Positions 44,250 to 53,873 of a stretch of 64,000 nucleotides of DNA are shown piece by piece. The DNA is from Geomicrobium halophilum (GTDB lineage: Bacteria; Bacillota; Bacilli; Bacillales; Marinococcaceae). Made by a program: the position numbers and the translations under genes. Numbering within the stretch: the first letter of the stretch is position 1; every line of letters starts with the position of its first letter. The stretch covers positions 930,001 to 994,000 of the forward strand of contig NZ_JACHHJ010000001.1 in the NCBI RefSeq assembly GCF_014207655.1, given 5' to 3'. The notes beneath the pieces are model-generated. The model did not search any database. It was not told the DNA's origin and was given only the letters and a program-made list of their open reading frames with translations.

Positions 44250-44645
44250 ATGGAAAAAACATTTATTATGGTTAAGCCAGACGGCGTAAAACGCCAATTA
44301 GTAGGAGAAATTGTCTCACGTTTTGAAAAGCGTGGATATACGTTAGCTGACGCGAAATTGATGACCATATCCCGTGAAACGGCAGAAAGCCACTATGGGG
44401 AACATAGCGATAAACCATTTTTTGGCGAATTGGTAGATTTCATCACTTCTGGACCTGTTTTTGCAATGGTTTGGGAAGGTGAGAATGTAATTGAGAATGC
44501 ACGTACAATGATGGGTGCAACGAATCCTAAGGATGCTGCTCCTGGGTCAATCCGTGGGGACTATGCGGTTAACGTTGGGCAAAATATCGTTCATGGTTCG
44601 GATTCACCAGAAAGTGCTGAAAGAGAAATTGCTTTGTTTTTCTAA
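44250..44645 (+). CDS. ndk: nucleoside diphosphate kinase
   Basis: Transfers the gamma-phosphate between nucleoside triphosphates and diphosphates. The phosphohistidine is in NIVHGSDS near residue 115, and the start [17 protein letters not shown] is typical. At 131 residues it is short: the B. subtilis protein continues about 17 residues beyond the equivalent of the final ALFF. All catalytic residues are present, so activity is expected. AAGAGGAG precedes the ATG. The cheR gene that follows ndk in B. subtilis is absent. Confidence 0.95.
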   Translation: MEKTFIMVKPDGVKRQLVGEIVSRFEKRGYTLADAKLMTISRETAESHYGEHSDKPFFGELVDFITSGPVFAMVWEGENVIENARTMMGATNPKDAAPGSIRGDYAVNVGQNIVHGSDSPESAEREIALFF

Positions 44646-44650
44646 ACCAG

Positions 44651-44682
44651 AATGACCGGCCAGGGATGGTCGGTCATTTTTC
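44651..44682 (+). terminator. rho-independent terminator of ndk
   Basis: Eleven-base stem AATGACCGGCC / GGTCGGTCATT with one G-T pair, followed by TTTTTCC. Confidence 0.88.
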
Positions 44683-44808
44683 CATAGGTGGTAAATCTAT
44701 CATATATCTTTTGGTGGCAGTTGTTTGTCGACATTACTAAACAAATGATTCAAGCGTTTTGAATATGAGGACATATTTTAATCGGAAGAAGTGAAACATT
44801 CGTTTATC

Positions 44809-44837
44809 TTCACGGAAAAGATGATATATGATACAAT
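44809..44837 (+). promoter_or_regulatory. sigma-A promoter of the aro supraoperon
   Basis: TTCACG, 17-base spacer, TACAAT, about 58 bases before the aroC start. Confidence 0.6.
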
Positions 44838-44894
44838 TTACTGCATAAAAGCGATAAAGGAAAAAGTATAAAAAGTATTTTGGAGGGGAGCCGT

Positions 44895-46067
44895 ATGCGT
44901 TATCTAACTGCCGGTGAATCTCACGGTCCCGGTTTAACAACCATTATCGAAGGGGTGCCAGCCCATCTATCGTTATCGACTTCTGATATAAATAATGAAC
45001 TTCAGCGCCGTCAAGGCGGATACGGTCGCGGAAGACGTATGAAAATTGAAAAAGATCTCGTTGAAATTACAAGCGGTGTTCGTCACGGATTAACAACAGG
45101 GGCTCCTATTGCTCTTTCTGTAACCAATGATGATTTTAAACACTGGACAAAAGTCATGGGTATTGATGCTTTGCATCCAGAAGATGAAAGAAGTGTTCGT
45201 AACAAGACCCTTACCCGTCCACGTCCAGGCCATGCTGATTTAAACGGAGCGGTGAAGTATAATCATCGTGATATGCGAAATGTACTTGAGCGTTCGTCAG
45301 CAAGGGAAACGACGATGCGGGTGGCGGCAGGCAGTGTAGCAAAAAAGCTTTTAAAATCGTTAGGGATCACCGTTGGGGTTCATGTACTAAATATCGGCGG
45401 TGTGAAGGCGAATGCTAATTACCGTGATGTCCATGACCTTATTGAACGAGCAGAAGCATCTGATGTTCGTTGCGTGGATGAAACGGCTAGCGAGAAGATG
45501 AAGGAAGCGATTGATGAGGCGAAGAAAAATGGGGATTCCATTGGTGGTGTCGTACAGGTTGTTGTTGAAGGCATGCCTATCGGTGTGGGCAGCCACGTTC
45601 ACTATGACCATAAGCTGGATGGTAAACTCGCTGGTGCAGTGATGAGTATTAATGCTTTTAAAGGCGTTGAAGTGGGGATTGGATTCGAAGCTGCTAATCT
45701 GCCGGGCAGCCAGGTTCACGACGAAATTACATGGGATGCGAATAAAGGATTTTATCGGAAAAGCAATCGTCTTGGCGGTTTTGAGGGCGGGATGACGAAT
45801 GGCATGCCTCTCAAAATTAATGGGGTAATGAAACCAATTGCTACCCTTTATAAACCGTTGGAGAGTGTAGAAATCGAATCCAAAGAAACAGTATCAGCCT
45901 CTATTGAGCGTTCTGATAGTTGCGCCGTTCCTGCAGCCGCAGTGGTTTGTGAAAATGTCATTGCATTTGAGGTCGCCAATGCGATCGTTCATATGTTTGG
46001 GCATGACCGATTTGACCGTATTCAAGAAGCCGTTGAGCGCCACCGTACAGAAGCGAGGGAGTTTTAA
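44895..46067 (+). CDS. aroC: chorismate synthase (AroC; aroF in B. subtilis naming)
   Basis: Converts EPSP to chorismate with reduced FMN as cofactor. The start [13 protein letters not shown] and the internal motifs [25 protein letters not shown] and [12 protein letters not shown] are family hallmarks. ATG 44895 has GGAGGGG upstream and gives 390 residues. It is the first gene of the supraoperon and its stop overlaps aroB by one base. Its product is the branch point for tryptophan, phenylalanine/tyrosine and, through MqnA, menaquinone. Confidence 0.96.
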   Translation: MRYLTAGESHGPGLTTIIEGVPAHLSLSTSDINNELQRRQGGYGRGRRMKIEKDLVEITSGVRHGLTTGAPIALSVTNDDFKHWTKVMGIDALHPEDERSVRNKTLTRPRPGHADLNGAVKYNHRDMRNVLERSSARETTMRVAAGSVAKKLLKSLGITVGVHVLNIGGVKANANYRDVHDLIERAEASDVRCVDETASEKMKEAIDEAKKNGDSIGGVVQVVVEGMPIGVGSHVHYDHKLDGKLAGAVMSINAFKGVEVGIGFEAANLPGSQVHDEITWDANKGFYRKSNRLGGFEGGMTNGMPLKINGVMKPIATLYKPLESVEIESKETVSASIERSDSCAVPAAAVVCENVIAFEVANAIVHMFGHDRFDRIQEAVERHRTEAREF

Positions 46068-47188
46068 TGAAAACGGTCAAGGTCAAATCTTCCTCTTATT
46101 CTTATACGATCACGATTGGCCGTCACCTCCGCAAAGACCCCTGTCGATATTTACCAAATGGGTGGCTTCAGAAAAAAAATTGTGTGTTCATCATTACCGA
46201 TGAAAACGTAGCCCCGCTATATTTAGAAGATGTACAAACTTCATTTAGTGAAGCGTGTACTGTGAAGACGTTTACGATCCCTGCGGGTGAACAATCGAAA
46301 TCATTTTCAATTTATGAAAAGGCATTGACGGCATGCCTTCGTGCCGGACTTGATCGAAACAGCGCGATTGTTGCTCTTGGGGGCGGGGTTGTTGGGGATT
46401 TGGCCGGCTTTGTGGCAGCTACATATATGCGTGGAATTTCATTAATTCAAATGCCAACAACGCTACTGGCGCATGACAGCAGTGTCGGTGGAAAAACCGG
46501 TATTAATCACCCCGAAGGAAAGAATATGATTGGTGCCTTTCATCAACCCGATGCTGTCTTATATGATGTGGGTATGCTTGACAGTCTTTCAAGAAAGGAA
46601 TGGCTGTCAGGGCTTGGAGAGGTAATTAAGCATGGGTATATTGCAGATCAGACTCTCATTAAGCAGATTAGACGAATGGAAGATTTCTCACCGGAGTCAT
46701 TGACAATTCCAGAGTCACTTCTCGCGTCATCGATTGTTGTCAAAAAGGAAATCGTTAATCAAGATGAAAGAGAGAAGGATGTTCGTGCCTATTTGAATTT
46801 TGGGCACACACTGGCTCATGCGTTGGAACAGACGGTTGGATATGGTGTTCTTACGCATGGAGAAGCCGTCGTGAATGGAATGGTGTTTGCCCTGTATGTC
46901 GCAAAAAAACTCGGATACAATGGTCCCGACGCGTTTGAGGAAATAAAGTGGCTGCAGCGCCTCGGCTATTCATTTACTGCATTAGAGAACATGGAGCCAT
47001 CACAGATCCTGTCAGTGATGAAAAAAGACAAGAAAACAAGCGCGGGAAATATTCGCTACGTCGTACTTACAGAGATTGAAAAACCAACGATCGTAGCCCT
47101 TGAGGATGAACATCTGTTAACTTGTATGGATACGTTCAAGGAGGAACTGCATGTCAATGAGAGGAATTCGCGGAGCAACCACCATTGA
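46067..47188 (+). CDS. aroB: 3-dehydroquinate synthase
   Basis: Second step of the shikimate pathway, NAD- and metal-dependent. The NAD motif GGGVVGDLAGFVAATYMRG, the phrase PTTLLAHDSSVGGKTGIN, and metal-ligand residues in GEVIKHG and FGHTLAHALE are present. Length of 373 residues is normal. The ATG overlaps the aroC stop, and the last 38 bases overlap aroH in another frame, so the three aro genes are translationally coupled. Confidence 0.95.
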   Translation: MKTVKVKSSSYSYTITIGRHLRKDPCRYLPNGWLQKKNCVFIITDENVAPLYLEDVQTSFSEACTVKTFTIPAGEQSKSFSIYEKALTACLRAGLDRNSAIVALGGGVVGDLAGFVAATYMRGISLIQMPTTLLAHDSSVGGKTGINHPEGKNMIGAFHQPDAVLYDVGMLDSLSRKEWLSGLGEVIKHGYIADQTLIKQIRRMEDFSPESLTIPESLLASSIVVKKEIVNQDEREKDVRAYLNFGHTLAHALEQTVGYGVLTHGEAVVNGMVFALYVAKKLGYNGPDAFEEIKWLQRLGYSFTALENMEPSQILSVMKKDKKTSAGNIRYVVLTEIEKPTIVALEDEHLLTCMDTFKEELHVNERNSRSNHH

Positions 47189-47534
47189 TCAAAACGAAGC
47201 TGAACATATTTGGGAACGAGCGAAGCAATTATTGATAGAAATGATTGATCAAAACGATGTAGTACCTGACCAAGTCGTTCATATCTGGTTCACAGTTACC
47301 ACTGATATTAATGCTGCATTTCCGGCGAAAGCCACTCGGATGCTCTCGGGAGACTGGTCCGTCGTACCGGTGATGTGTGCCACGGAAATTCCAGTACCCA
47401 ACAGTTTGCCGAACTGCATACGAGTGATGATGACCGTAAACACAGAAAAAACTGCCGAAGAAATTCAACATGTCTTCCGTGAAAAAGCAGTGCAGTTACG
47501 ACCAGATTTAGTTATTGACAAAACACGTAAATAA
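47151..47534 (+). CDS. aroH: monofunctional chorismate mutase AroH
   Basis: Rearranges chorismate to prephenate. The 127-residue protein has the trimeric AroH-type sequence: RGIRGATTIDQNE at the start, the active-site RMLSGDWSVVPVMCATEIPVP region (described by its ends), and INKTRK-like basic C-terminus. AAGGAGG lies before the ATG. The gene overlaps the end of aroB. Its last codons contain the -35 box of the trp promoter. Confidence 0.95.
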   Translation: MSMRGIRGATTIDQNEAEHIWERAKQLLIEMIDQNDVVPDQVVHIWFTVTTDINAAFPAKATRMLSGDWSVVPVMCATEIPVPNSLPNCIRVMMTVNTEKTAEEIQHVFREKAVQLRPDLVIDKTRK

Positions 47535-47544
47535 GGAGTATTCT
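47515..47544 (+). promoter_or_regulatory. sigma-A promoter of the trp genes
   Basis: TTGACA (47515-47520), 18-base spacer, TATTCT (47539-47544), at the end of aroH. Transcripts would start near 47551, just before the TRAP site, giving a leader of about 208 bases, similar to the 203-base B. subtilis leader. Confidence 0.6.
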
Positions 47545-47555
47545 TGAACTAAGAT

Positions 47556-47625
47556 TAGAGAGTTTTATTTGAGTTAGAGATCACTAGAGTTGAGTGGAGA
47601 AGAGCAGGAGCAGAGAAGAGCCTAG
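47556..47625 (+). promoter_or_regulatory. TRAP-binding site in the trp leader, eleven (G/U)AG triplets
   Basis: Eleven GAG or TAG triplets can be counted at 47558, 47571, 47577, 47587, 47592, 47597, 47602, 47608, 47613, 47618 and 47623 (first bases). Most spacers are two to three bases; the first triplet is ten bases from the second. Eleven matches the 11-subunit TRAP ring. TGAGTGGA (47591-47598) inside the site is complementary to TCCACTCA (47642-47649) at the terminator base, so TRAP binding would block the antiterminator. Confidence 0.92.
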
Positions 47626-47644
47626 CTGACGTATATGGATATCC

Positions 47645-47680
47645 ACTCATCCCAAAGCAATGGGGTGAGTTTTATATTTT
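47645..47680 (+). terminator. trp leader attenuator terminator
   Basis: Nine-base stem ACTCATCCC / GGGGTGAGT with one wobble pair, eight-base loop, followed by TTTATATTTT. It overlaps the antiterminator partner at 47642-47649, so it forms only when TRAP occupies the upstream triplets. Confidence 0.9.
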
Positions 47681-47758
47681 ATATCTCCATCGTACCCCCC
47701 TTCTATCCATCTTCCTGATCCTCCAAAGCTTCTCCCAGAGGAGAGGAGTATCAAACCT

Positions 47759-49285
47759 ATGGCGACTTCCTTTGATTCCTTTGTAGAAGAAACCAATGAC
47801 TACCGACTCGTTCCTGTTATTAAGCGTATTTTTGCAGACACGACGACACCCATCCAAATTTTTCAGCAATTAAATGAAGATGCAGTGTGTTTGCTCGAAG
47901 GGAATGATCATACGTCGGAGTGGTCGCGCTATTCCTTTGTTGGCTTACACGCCGCTTATGAATTGAAAGAAAGTGATAATGGTTTTGAGTTAACAACTTC
48001 TGATGGAGAGACCGTTGTTAACGCGGCCGATGTACAAACGGCATTTCAACGGACTTTTGAGACCTTAAAGCCTTCTCCGGCGGCAGAAAGTGATGTCCCA
48101 TTTCCGGGAGGTGCGGTCGGTGTTATCCCCTATGATGCGGTTCGTCATCAGGAAAAAACGATTAAGTTAGATAAAGGAATTACGCCGGATCCTGTTCATT
48201 TTCTCTTTTGTGAAACGATGATTGCGTTTGATCATAAACAGTCAACAATGACGATTGTTCATTATAAAGATTGCAGAGACAAAGAAGCTGAGGACGTATA
48301 TAAAGAAGCATTGGACTATATCGATGGGCTCATCATGCGTATGGAAGAGCGCGTTGCTGTAAACTTTTCGAATGAGATGCCCGAGCGCAAAGAACCAAAT
48401 TTTGCAAAAGTCCATTCGAATTATACAAAAAGTGAGTTTCAAGACGCTGTTAATAAAATCAAAGCGTATATTAGGCAGGGGGATGTTTTTCAAACCGTCA
48501 TCTCTCAACGGTTTGAAGCAGAGATTGAGACATCGGCATTTATGATTTACCGAGTGTTAAGGCGCCTGAATCCTTCTCCGTACATGTTCTTTTTGAAGCT
48601 TGGAGAAAAGGAAATTGTGGGCAGTTCTCCAGAACGTCTCGTAGAGGTGAAAAACGGGAAAGTTGAAGTTCATCCAATTGCGGGAACGAGAAAAAGAGGG
48701 AACTCGGCTGAGGAAGATGATGAACTCGCTGAAGAAATGCTCGCTTCCCCGAAAGAACGGGCAGAACATCAAATGTTAATTGATTTAGCGAGAAATGATG
48801 TTGGCCGTGTTGCCCGATATGGGACAGTCCAAACCCCGAAATTCATGGAAGTGGGGAAGTTTTCCCATGTCATGCATCTCGTTTCAAAAGTTTCCGGTGA
48901 ATTACAACGGGACGTTCCCCCTTTAACGGCTCTCCTTTCTGGCTTTCCAGCAGGGACGTTATCAGGAGCGCCAAAGGTGAGGGCCATGGAAATCCTTCAA
49001 GAACTTGAGCCAACCCCCCGGGGCATATATGCGGGTGGAATTGGCTACATTGCATATAATGGACACATCGACTCTTGTATCGCGATCCGAACGATGGTTA
49101 TCGAGAATAATAAGGTCCGTGTCCAGGCTGGAGCTGGTGTTGTCGCTGACTCTGTTCCAGAAGAAGAATATGAAGAAACGATCAATAAGGCAGCTGCTCT
49201 TTTTAGCGCCATTGAAACAGCAGAAGAGATGAGTGTAGAGGAGATGAGAAAAGATGATCAAAAACGTATTGAGGTCAGTGATTAA
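47759..49285 (+). CDS. trpE: anthranilate synthase component I
   Basis: Makes anthranilate from chorismate with ammonia supplied by a glutaminase subunit. The 508-residue protein has the N-terminal regulatory domain and the chorismate-binding domain with GDVFQTVISQRF, NPSPYMFFL, PIAGTRKRG and LIDLARND motifs. AGAGGAG precedes the ATG. No trpG lies in this operon. This is as in B. subtilis, where the shared glutaminase PabA is in the folate operon. Expression is expected to be set by the TRAP attenuator just upstream. Confidence 0.96.
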   Translation: MATSFDSFVEETNDYRLVPVIKRIFADTTTPIQIFQQLNEDAVCLLEGNDHTSEWSRYSFVGLHAAYELKESDNGFELTTSDGETVVNAADVQTAFQRTFETLKPSPAAESDVPFPGGAVGVIPYDAVRHQEKTIKLDKGITPDPVHFLFCETMIAFDHKQSTMTIVHYKDCRDKEAEDVYKEALDYIDGLIMRMEERVAVNFSNEMPERKEPNFAKVHSNYTKSEFQDAVNKIKAYIRQGDVFQTVISQRFEAEIETSAFMIYRVLRRLNPSPYMFFLKLGEKEIVGSSPERLVEVKNGKVEVHPIAGTRKRGNSAEEDDELAEEMLASPKERAEHQMLIDLARNDVGRVARYGTVQTPKFMEVGKFSHVMHLVSKVSGELQRDVPPLTALLSGFPAGTLSGAPKVRAMEILQELEPTPRGIYAGGIGYIAYNGHIDSCIAIRTMVIENNKVRVQAGAGVVADSVPEEEYEETINKAAALFSAIETAEEMSVEEMRKDDQKRIEVSD

Positions 49286-50276
49286 CGGGGAGACACTCTC
49301 CGAAGAAACCTCAGAAGCGGTCATGAATGAGATTATGCGTGGAGAAGCAGAGGAGAGCCAGATTGGCAGCTTGCTAACAATACTGCGGTATCGAAACGAG
49401 ACAGTCGAGGAGTTAACAGGTTTCGTTCGTTCTATGCGAAAACATGCAACGGCTGTATCCCGTCCTAAACATATACCATTACTTGACACGTGCGGGACGG
49501 GAGGCGATCAGTTGTCAACGTTTAACATTTCCACCGCGGCAGCTATTGGGGTGAGTGCGTGTGGTGTCCCCGTTGCCAAGCATGGCAATCGTTTCGTCTC
49601 TTCAAAAAGTGGAAGCGCCGACGTGTTAGAACACCTTCATATTCCCATCGACACTGATCCGGTAGAATTGGAGACAGTGATCAATGATTATGGTCTTTCC
49701 TTTATGTTCGCTCCCCTTTACCATAGTGCGATGAAACATGTAGTCAAGACGCGAAAATCATTGGGCTTTCGAACGATCTTTAATGTACTGGGTCCTTTGA
49801 CGAATCCTGCCAATGCTGATTATCAGGTTGTCGGTGTATTTAACAAAGAGTATGGAAAAATGATGGCTGAAGTGCTGCGAAGATTGGGCACAAGGCGTGC
49901 CCTATTTGTTACGGGTGAAGATGGCATTGATGAAATTACGATTACCGGGAAAACGTATGTGACAGAATTGAACGGAGAAGAAATAAAGTCTTATACGATC
50001 GATCCAGAAATGTTTGGCATTCAAAAAGGGAAGCTTTCTGACATTCAAGTGAATTCAATTGCCGAAAGTGCAACGATGATTCATAATATATTTAAGGACC
50101 AAGCTTTAGAAAGCGCAAAGCAAATCTTTTTGCTTAATATGGCTGCCGGCTTGTATGTGAGTAGCAATGAGAGCTGGGAAGAAGCCTACAAGCGTGCATG
50201 TGAAGCATTGGAAGACAGAACGGTCTTAACACACTTTCATCAGTTGCAAGGAAAGGCAGGAAAAATTTATGCTTGA
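49254..50276 (+). CDS. trpD: anthranilate phosphoribosyltransferase
   Basis: Joins anthranilate and PRPP. The PRPP-binding motif is CGTGGD near residue 81, followed by FNISTAAAIG and the KHGNRFVSSKSGSADVLE region, described here by its ends KHGNR and DVLE. Length of 340 residues is normal. Its start overlaps the last 32 bases of trpE, and its end overlaps trpC by eight bases. Confidence 0.96.
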   Translation: MIKNVLRSVINGETLSEETSEAVMNEIMRGEAEESQIGSLLTILRYRNETVEELTGFVRSMRKHATAVSRPKHIPLLDTCGTGGDQLSTFNISTAAAIGVSACGVPVAKHGNRFVSSKSGSADVLEHLHIPIDTDPVELETVINDYGLSFMFAPLYHSAMKHVVKTRKSLGFRTIFNVLGPLTNPANADYQVVGVFNKEYGKMMAEVLRRLGTRRALFVTGEDGIDEITITGKTYVTELNGEEIKSYTIDPEMFGIQKGKLSDIQVNSIAESATMIHNIFKDQALESAKQIFLLNMAAGLYVSSNESWEEAYKRACEALEDRTVLTHFHQLQGKAGKIYA

Positions 50277-51039
50277 AGAAATTGTGAATCGAAAAAAGAC
50301 GGACTTGAAATTTTTCCAAATGCCCCGCCAGGAATATGTTCCTCATTATTCATTGCAAAAGTCGCTCGCGTTTGCTGGTATTCATGATGGTATTGGCTTA
50401 ATCGCCGAGATTAAGCGAGCATCTCCGTCGAAGGGGGAGTTTGCCTCGGATCTTGATATCATCTCGAGAGCAAAGGCATATGAAGCCGGGGGTGCCGATG
50501 CGATCTCGGTACTTACAGATCAGCCTTATTTTCAAGGAGCGCTCACCGATTTAATTACCGTTAAAAAAGCCGTCGGGTTGCCGGTTCTTCGAAAAGATTT
50601 TATTATTGATGAAAGACAAATTGAAGAAAGCGCGCGAATCGGTGCCGATGCGATCTTGTTAATTGCCTCAATTCTAGAACCCAATCAAATATTGGAGTTT
50701 TCCAAGCTTGCGAAAAATTATGGTCTTGAAAGTCTGGTGGAAGTGCATACTAAAAACGAACTTGATCGTCTATTAGATGTTTATGAGCCGCCGCTGATCG
50801 GTATTAATAACCGTAATCTGAAAACATTTAAGACGGATCTAAACCAAACCATTGAATTGTTCAGCCATGTTCCTGAACAAAGCCTTGTCATTAGTGAAAG
50901 TGGGATTCATACAGCTGAAGATGTTTCGACCATTACACGTGCTGGAGCAAAAGCAATGCTAATGGGAGAAAGACTCGTTACGGATGGTGATCCCGAAACG
51001 GTTATTCCCGAGCTTAAGAAAGGTGCGCAATTGGCATGA
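50269..51039 (+). CDS. trpC: indole-3-glycerol phosphate synthase
   Basis: Closes the indole ring. The conserved IAEIKRASPSKG is near residue 45, with SVLTDQPYFQG, PVLRKDFI and the C-terminal SESGI and GERL motifs of this TIM barrel. Length is 256 residues. It overlaps both neighbours (trpD by 8 bases, trpF by 4), so the operon is tightly coupled. Confidence 0.96.
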   Translation: MLEEIVNRKKTDLKFFQMPRQEYVPHYSLQKSLAFAGIHDGIGLIAEIKRASPSKGEFASDLDIISRAKAYEAGGADAISVLTDQPYFQGALTDLITVKKAVGLPVLRKDFIIDERQIEESARIGADAILLIASILEPNQILEFSKLAKNYGLESLVEVHTKNELDRLLDVYEPPLIGINNRNLKTFKTDLNQTIELFSHVPEQSLVISESGIHTAEDVSTITRAGAKAMLMGERLVTDGDPETVIPELKKGAQLA

Positions 51040-51689
51040 TTGATATCAAATTTTGTGGGCTTCAATCAGATCAAGATGTAAGGAATGCGGTAAAAACAGG
51101 TGCGGATACACTCGGCTTTGTATTTGCAAGGAGCAAACGAAAAGTAGCCCCTGAAGCCGTACAACATTGGCTTGCCTCCGTTTCTTTAAATGAACATCAG
51201 AAAACCGCTGCGGTAATGGTTGATCCAAGTCATGAGGACATTCATAATCTTTTAGAATCGGTATCTTTAGATATTCTGCAATTTCATGGTAATGAATCAC
51301 CGCAATTTTTATTGGAAGTAAAAAAGGCGACTGGAAAACAAATCATCAAGGCTTTGCGCCATCGCAAAGGGACTTTGGATCAGTTGAGTGCATTTTCTCC
51401 CTTTGTTGATGGTTTCATTGTAGATGCCGGTAGTGAAGAGCAAAAAGGTGGTACCGGCCGACGTTTTAATTGGGGCACGGTGCCCGTGTACATTCATTTC
51501 GCCCGGCAGTTAAACCGTCCATTGTGGATTGCGGGCGGCATCTCACCCGAAAATGTGGATGAGCTTCTCGCTTATAATCCCGATGGAATCGACGTTTCAA
51601 GTGGAATTGAGAATGAAGGGTGTAAAGATCAAACAAAAATGGAAGCAATCGTAAAGCAGGTGAGCAAAGATGAGTACGTCCTATCCTGA
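51036..51689 (+). CDS. trpF: phosphoribosylanthranilate isomerase
   Basis: TIM-barrel isomerase acting between TrpD and TrpC. The start [12 protein letters not shown] contains the catalytic cysteine; the catalytic aspartate is in [28 protein letters not shown] forms the phosphate site. Length is 217 residues. It starts on the trpC stop (ATGA) and its end overlaps the start of trpB by 20 bases. Confidence 0.94.
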   Translation: MIDIKFCGLQSDQDVRNAVKTGADTLGFVFARSKRKVAPEAVQHWLASVSLNEHQKTAAVMVDPSHEDIHNLLESVSLDILQFHGNESPQFLLEVKKATGKQIIKALRHRKGTLDQLSAFSPFVDGFIVDAGSEEQKGGTGRRFNWGTVPVYIHFARQLNRPLWIAGGISPENVDELLAYNPDGIDVSSGIENEGCKDQTKMEAIVKQVSKDEYVLS

Positions 51690-52863
51690 TACCCGCGGTC
51701 GTTATGGAGCTTTTGGCGGGAAATATGTTCCAGAGACAGTGATGGCTGCACTTGAAGAGCTTGAAGCAGGTTTACACGAAGCATTGGCAGATCCGGATTT
51801 TATGCAAAATTATCGTGAAGCACTTCAAGAATATGCAGGCAGACGCACGCCACTAACGTATGCAGATCGTTTAACGGAACATGTCGGTGGTGCCCGCATC
51901 TATTTGAAAAGGGAGGACCTTCTGCACACGGGCGCTCACAAGATCAATAATGCGATTGGTCAAGCACTTCTTGCAATTCGAATGGGGAAGAAAAAAATCG
52001 TTGCAGAAACAGGTGCGGGTCAGCATGGAGTAGCCACCGCTACAGTGGCTGCAAAGTATGGATTGGAATGTAAAATTTATATGGGTGCCAAAGATATGGA
52101 AAGGCAGCGTCTGAATGTTTTTCGGATGGAGTTGTTAGGTGCTGAGGTGGTTCCGGCGAAAAGTGGCAGCCAAACATTAAAAGATGCTACTAATGAAGCG
52201 ATTCGTTACTGGGTGTCTAACGTTGATGATACGGTATATTTGATAGGGTCAGTTGTTGGTCCTCACCCATATCCGCTAATGGTACGAGAGTTTCAGCGCG
52301 TGATCGGAGATGAGGCGAAAGGACAATTAGAAGATCAACCAGATGCGGTCGTCGCCTGCGTAGGCGGCGGGAGTAACGCAATGGGAATCTTTACTGCATT
52401 TCTTGAGGATGAGGATGTTTCTTTGTACGCAGCAGAGGCAGCAGGACATGGTATTGATACAGATGAGCATGCCGCAAGTCTTGCAAAAGGAGATCCAGGT
52501 GTCATCCATGGTGCGCTTACCTACTTGCTTCAAGATGAGTCGGGGCAGATAACGGAGCCATATTCGATCTCTGCTGGGCTTGATTATCCGGGAATCGGAC
52601 CAGAACATGCGCATTTATCCGATTCTGAGCGAGTTAGCTACGAAGCAATCAGCGATAAAGAGGCGCTGGATGCTCTTGTACTGTTGACGAAAACAGAGGG
52701 GATACTGCCGGCACTGGAAAGCGCACATGCGCTTGCATTGGCTGTTAAAAAGGCAAAGACCATGACCCCTTCAGATAACATTCTTCTTTGCTTGTCAGGG
52801 CGCGGGGATAAAGATGTGGAAACGGTGAGGCGTGAACTAGGTGGAAAGGAAGAGCAGTCATGA
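51670..52863 (+). CDS. trpB: tryptophan synthase beta chain
   Basis: PLP enzyme that joins indole and serine. The PLP lysine is in [16 protein letters not shown] near residue 86, and the phosphate-binding loop is [10 protein letters not shown]. The start [18 protein letters not shown] is the classic TrpB1 opening. Length is 397 residues. It overlaps trpF and trpA. It forms the alpha2-beta2 complex with TrpA. Confidence 0.97.
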   Translation: MSTSYPDTRGRYGAFGGKYVPETVMAALEELEAGLHEALADPDFMQNYREALQEYAGRRTPLTYADRLTEHVGGARIYLKREDLLHTGAHKINNAIGQALLAIRMGKKKIVAETGAGQHGVATATVAAKYGLECKIYMGAKDMERQRLNVFRMELLGAEVVPAKSGSQTLKDATNEAIRYWVSNVDDTVYLIGSVVGPHPYPLMVREFQRVIGDEAKGQLEDQPDAVVACVGGGSNAMGIFTAFLEDEDVSLYAAEAAGHGIDTDEHAASLAKGDPGVIHGALTYLLQDESGQITEPYSISAGLDYPGIGPEHAHLSDSERVSYEAISDKEALDALVLLTKTEGILPALESAHALALAVKKAKTMTPSDNILLCLSGRGDKDVETVRRELGGKEEQS

Positions 52864-53657
52864 AGAGAGTAGAAAAAGCTGCGCGCGAAGCGGGAAATCA
52901 CTTGTTTATTCCATATATGATGGCCGGCGATCCGTCTTTTGATGCAGCTGTTGATATTGCTGTGCAACTTGAAGAAAGCGGTTCTCATATTCTTGAACTA
53001 GGTGTTCCTTACTCCGATCCTTTAGCTGATGGCCCTGTCATTCAGGAAGCTGGTCTACGAGCTCTGAATGAAGGGATGACGCTAGAAAAAACGTTTTCAC
53101 TCGTACGAGCGATTCGCGAGCGGGGGGTAACGATCCCGATTGTTTTGTTTTGCTATATGAACCCACTCCTTCGATATGGTGTTGAGGAAGGGATTGAGGA
53201 AGCTGGAAAGGTTGGAGCAGACGGTTGGCTAATTCCTGATCTGCCGTATGAAGAGAATGATGAGGTACGAACGAGTTGTCACCGTCATGAGCTCTCCCTT
53301 GTCTCTCTCGTTGCTCCTACATCCAATCAACGTATACAAACGATCGCCAGTCAAGCGGAAGGGTTTTTGTATTGTGTATCAAGTCTGGGGGTCACAGGTG
53401 TAAGGAAAAATTTTGATGAGCGGTTGGACGAATTTCTCGAAAAGACTGAGGCCTATAGTAAGGTTCCATTAGCAGTAGGATTTGGTATTTCTACAAATGA
53501 ACAGGTAAATATTATTCATGCAAAGGGATACGGAGCTGTGGTGGGAAGTGCGATTGTTCGAGAAATTGGAAACCTCCAAGAAAGTCTTCTTGATCCTTCA
53601 TCACGCCCACAGGCGATAAGGGACATAAAAGCCTTTGTCGAGACGCTTATTTCGTAG
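52860..53657 (+). CDS. trpA: tryptophan synthase alpha chain
   Basis: Cleaves indole-3-glycerol phosphate and passes indole to TrpB. The catalytic Glu and Asp are in [18 protein letters not shown] near residue 45, with the phosphate loop GVTGVRK and GFGIST downstream. Length is 265 residues. The ATG overlaps the trpB stop by four bases. A 216-base gap containing repeat element B separates it from hisC. Confidence 0.96.
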   Translation: MKRVEKAAREAGNHLFIPYMMAGDPSFDAAVDIAVQLEESGSHILELGVPYSDPLADGPVIQEAGLRALNEGMTLEKTFSLVRAIRERGVTIPIVLFCYMNPLLRYGVEEGIEEAGKVGADGWLIPDLPYEENDEVRTSCHRHELSLVSLVAPTSNQRIQTIASQAEGFLYCVSSLGVTGVRKNFDERLDEFLEKTEAYSKVPLAVGFGISTNEQVNIIHAKGYGAVVGSAIVREIGNLQESLLDPSSRPQAIRDIKAFVETLIS

Positions 53658-53690
53658 CAAGATGGTCACACATCATTAACTAAAAGATAA

Positions 53691-53854
53691 TGTTCAAAAG
53701 GCTGGGACAATAGAAACGTAGATCTTCCATTAAAAAAACCATCAGATCCTGTGCATCTTATACGCCGCTCCCTCTACGTATCGAAATGAAAGGTCTCTCA
53801 CGGAACGTCGCTTTTTTAGCCGCCTTCGTCTCTTTTCACCCTCCTTTTTGAACA
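53691..53854. repeat. dispersed element B with imperfect terminal inverted repeats
   Basis: The left end reads TGTTCAAAAGGCTGGGACAA. The reverse complement of the right end reads TGTTCAAAAAGGAGGGTGAA. The 164-base element fills most of the gap between trpA and hisC and has no reading frame of note. Its ends match those of element A (21827-21916), although the interiors differ in length and sequence. Confidence 0.55.
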
Positions 53855-53873
53855 TTCAGTAAAAGGTGATTCT

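Noticed and set aside
48962-49489. 175-codon open frame on the minus strand
   Set aside because: It is antisense to trpE and trpD, which are certain; no start signal supports it.
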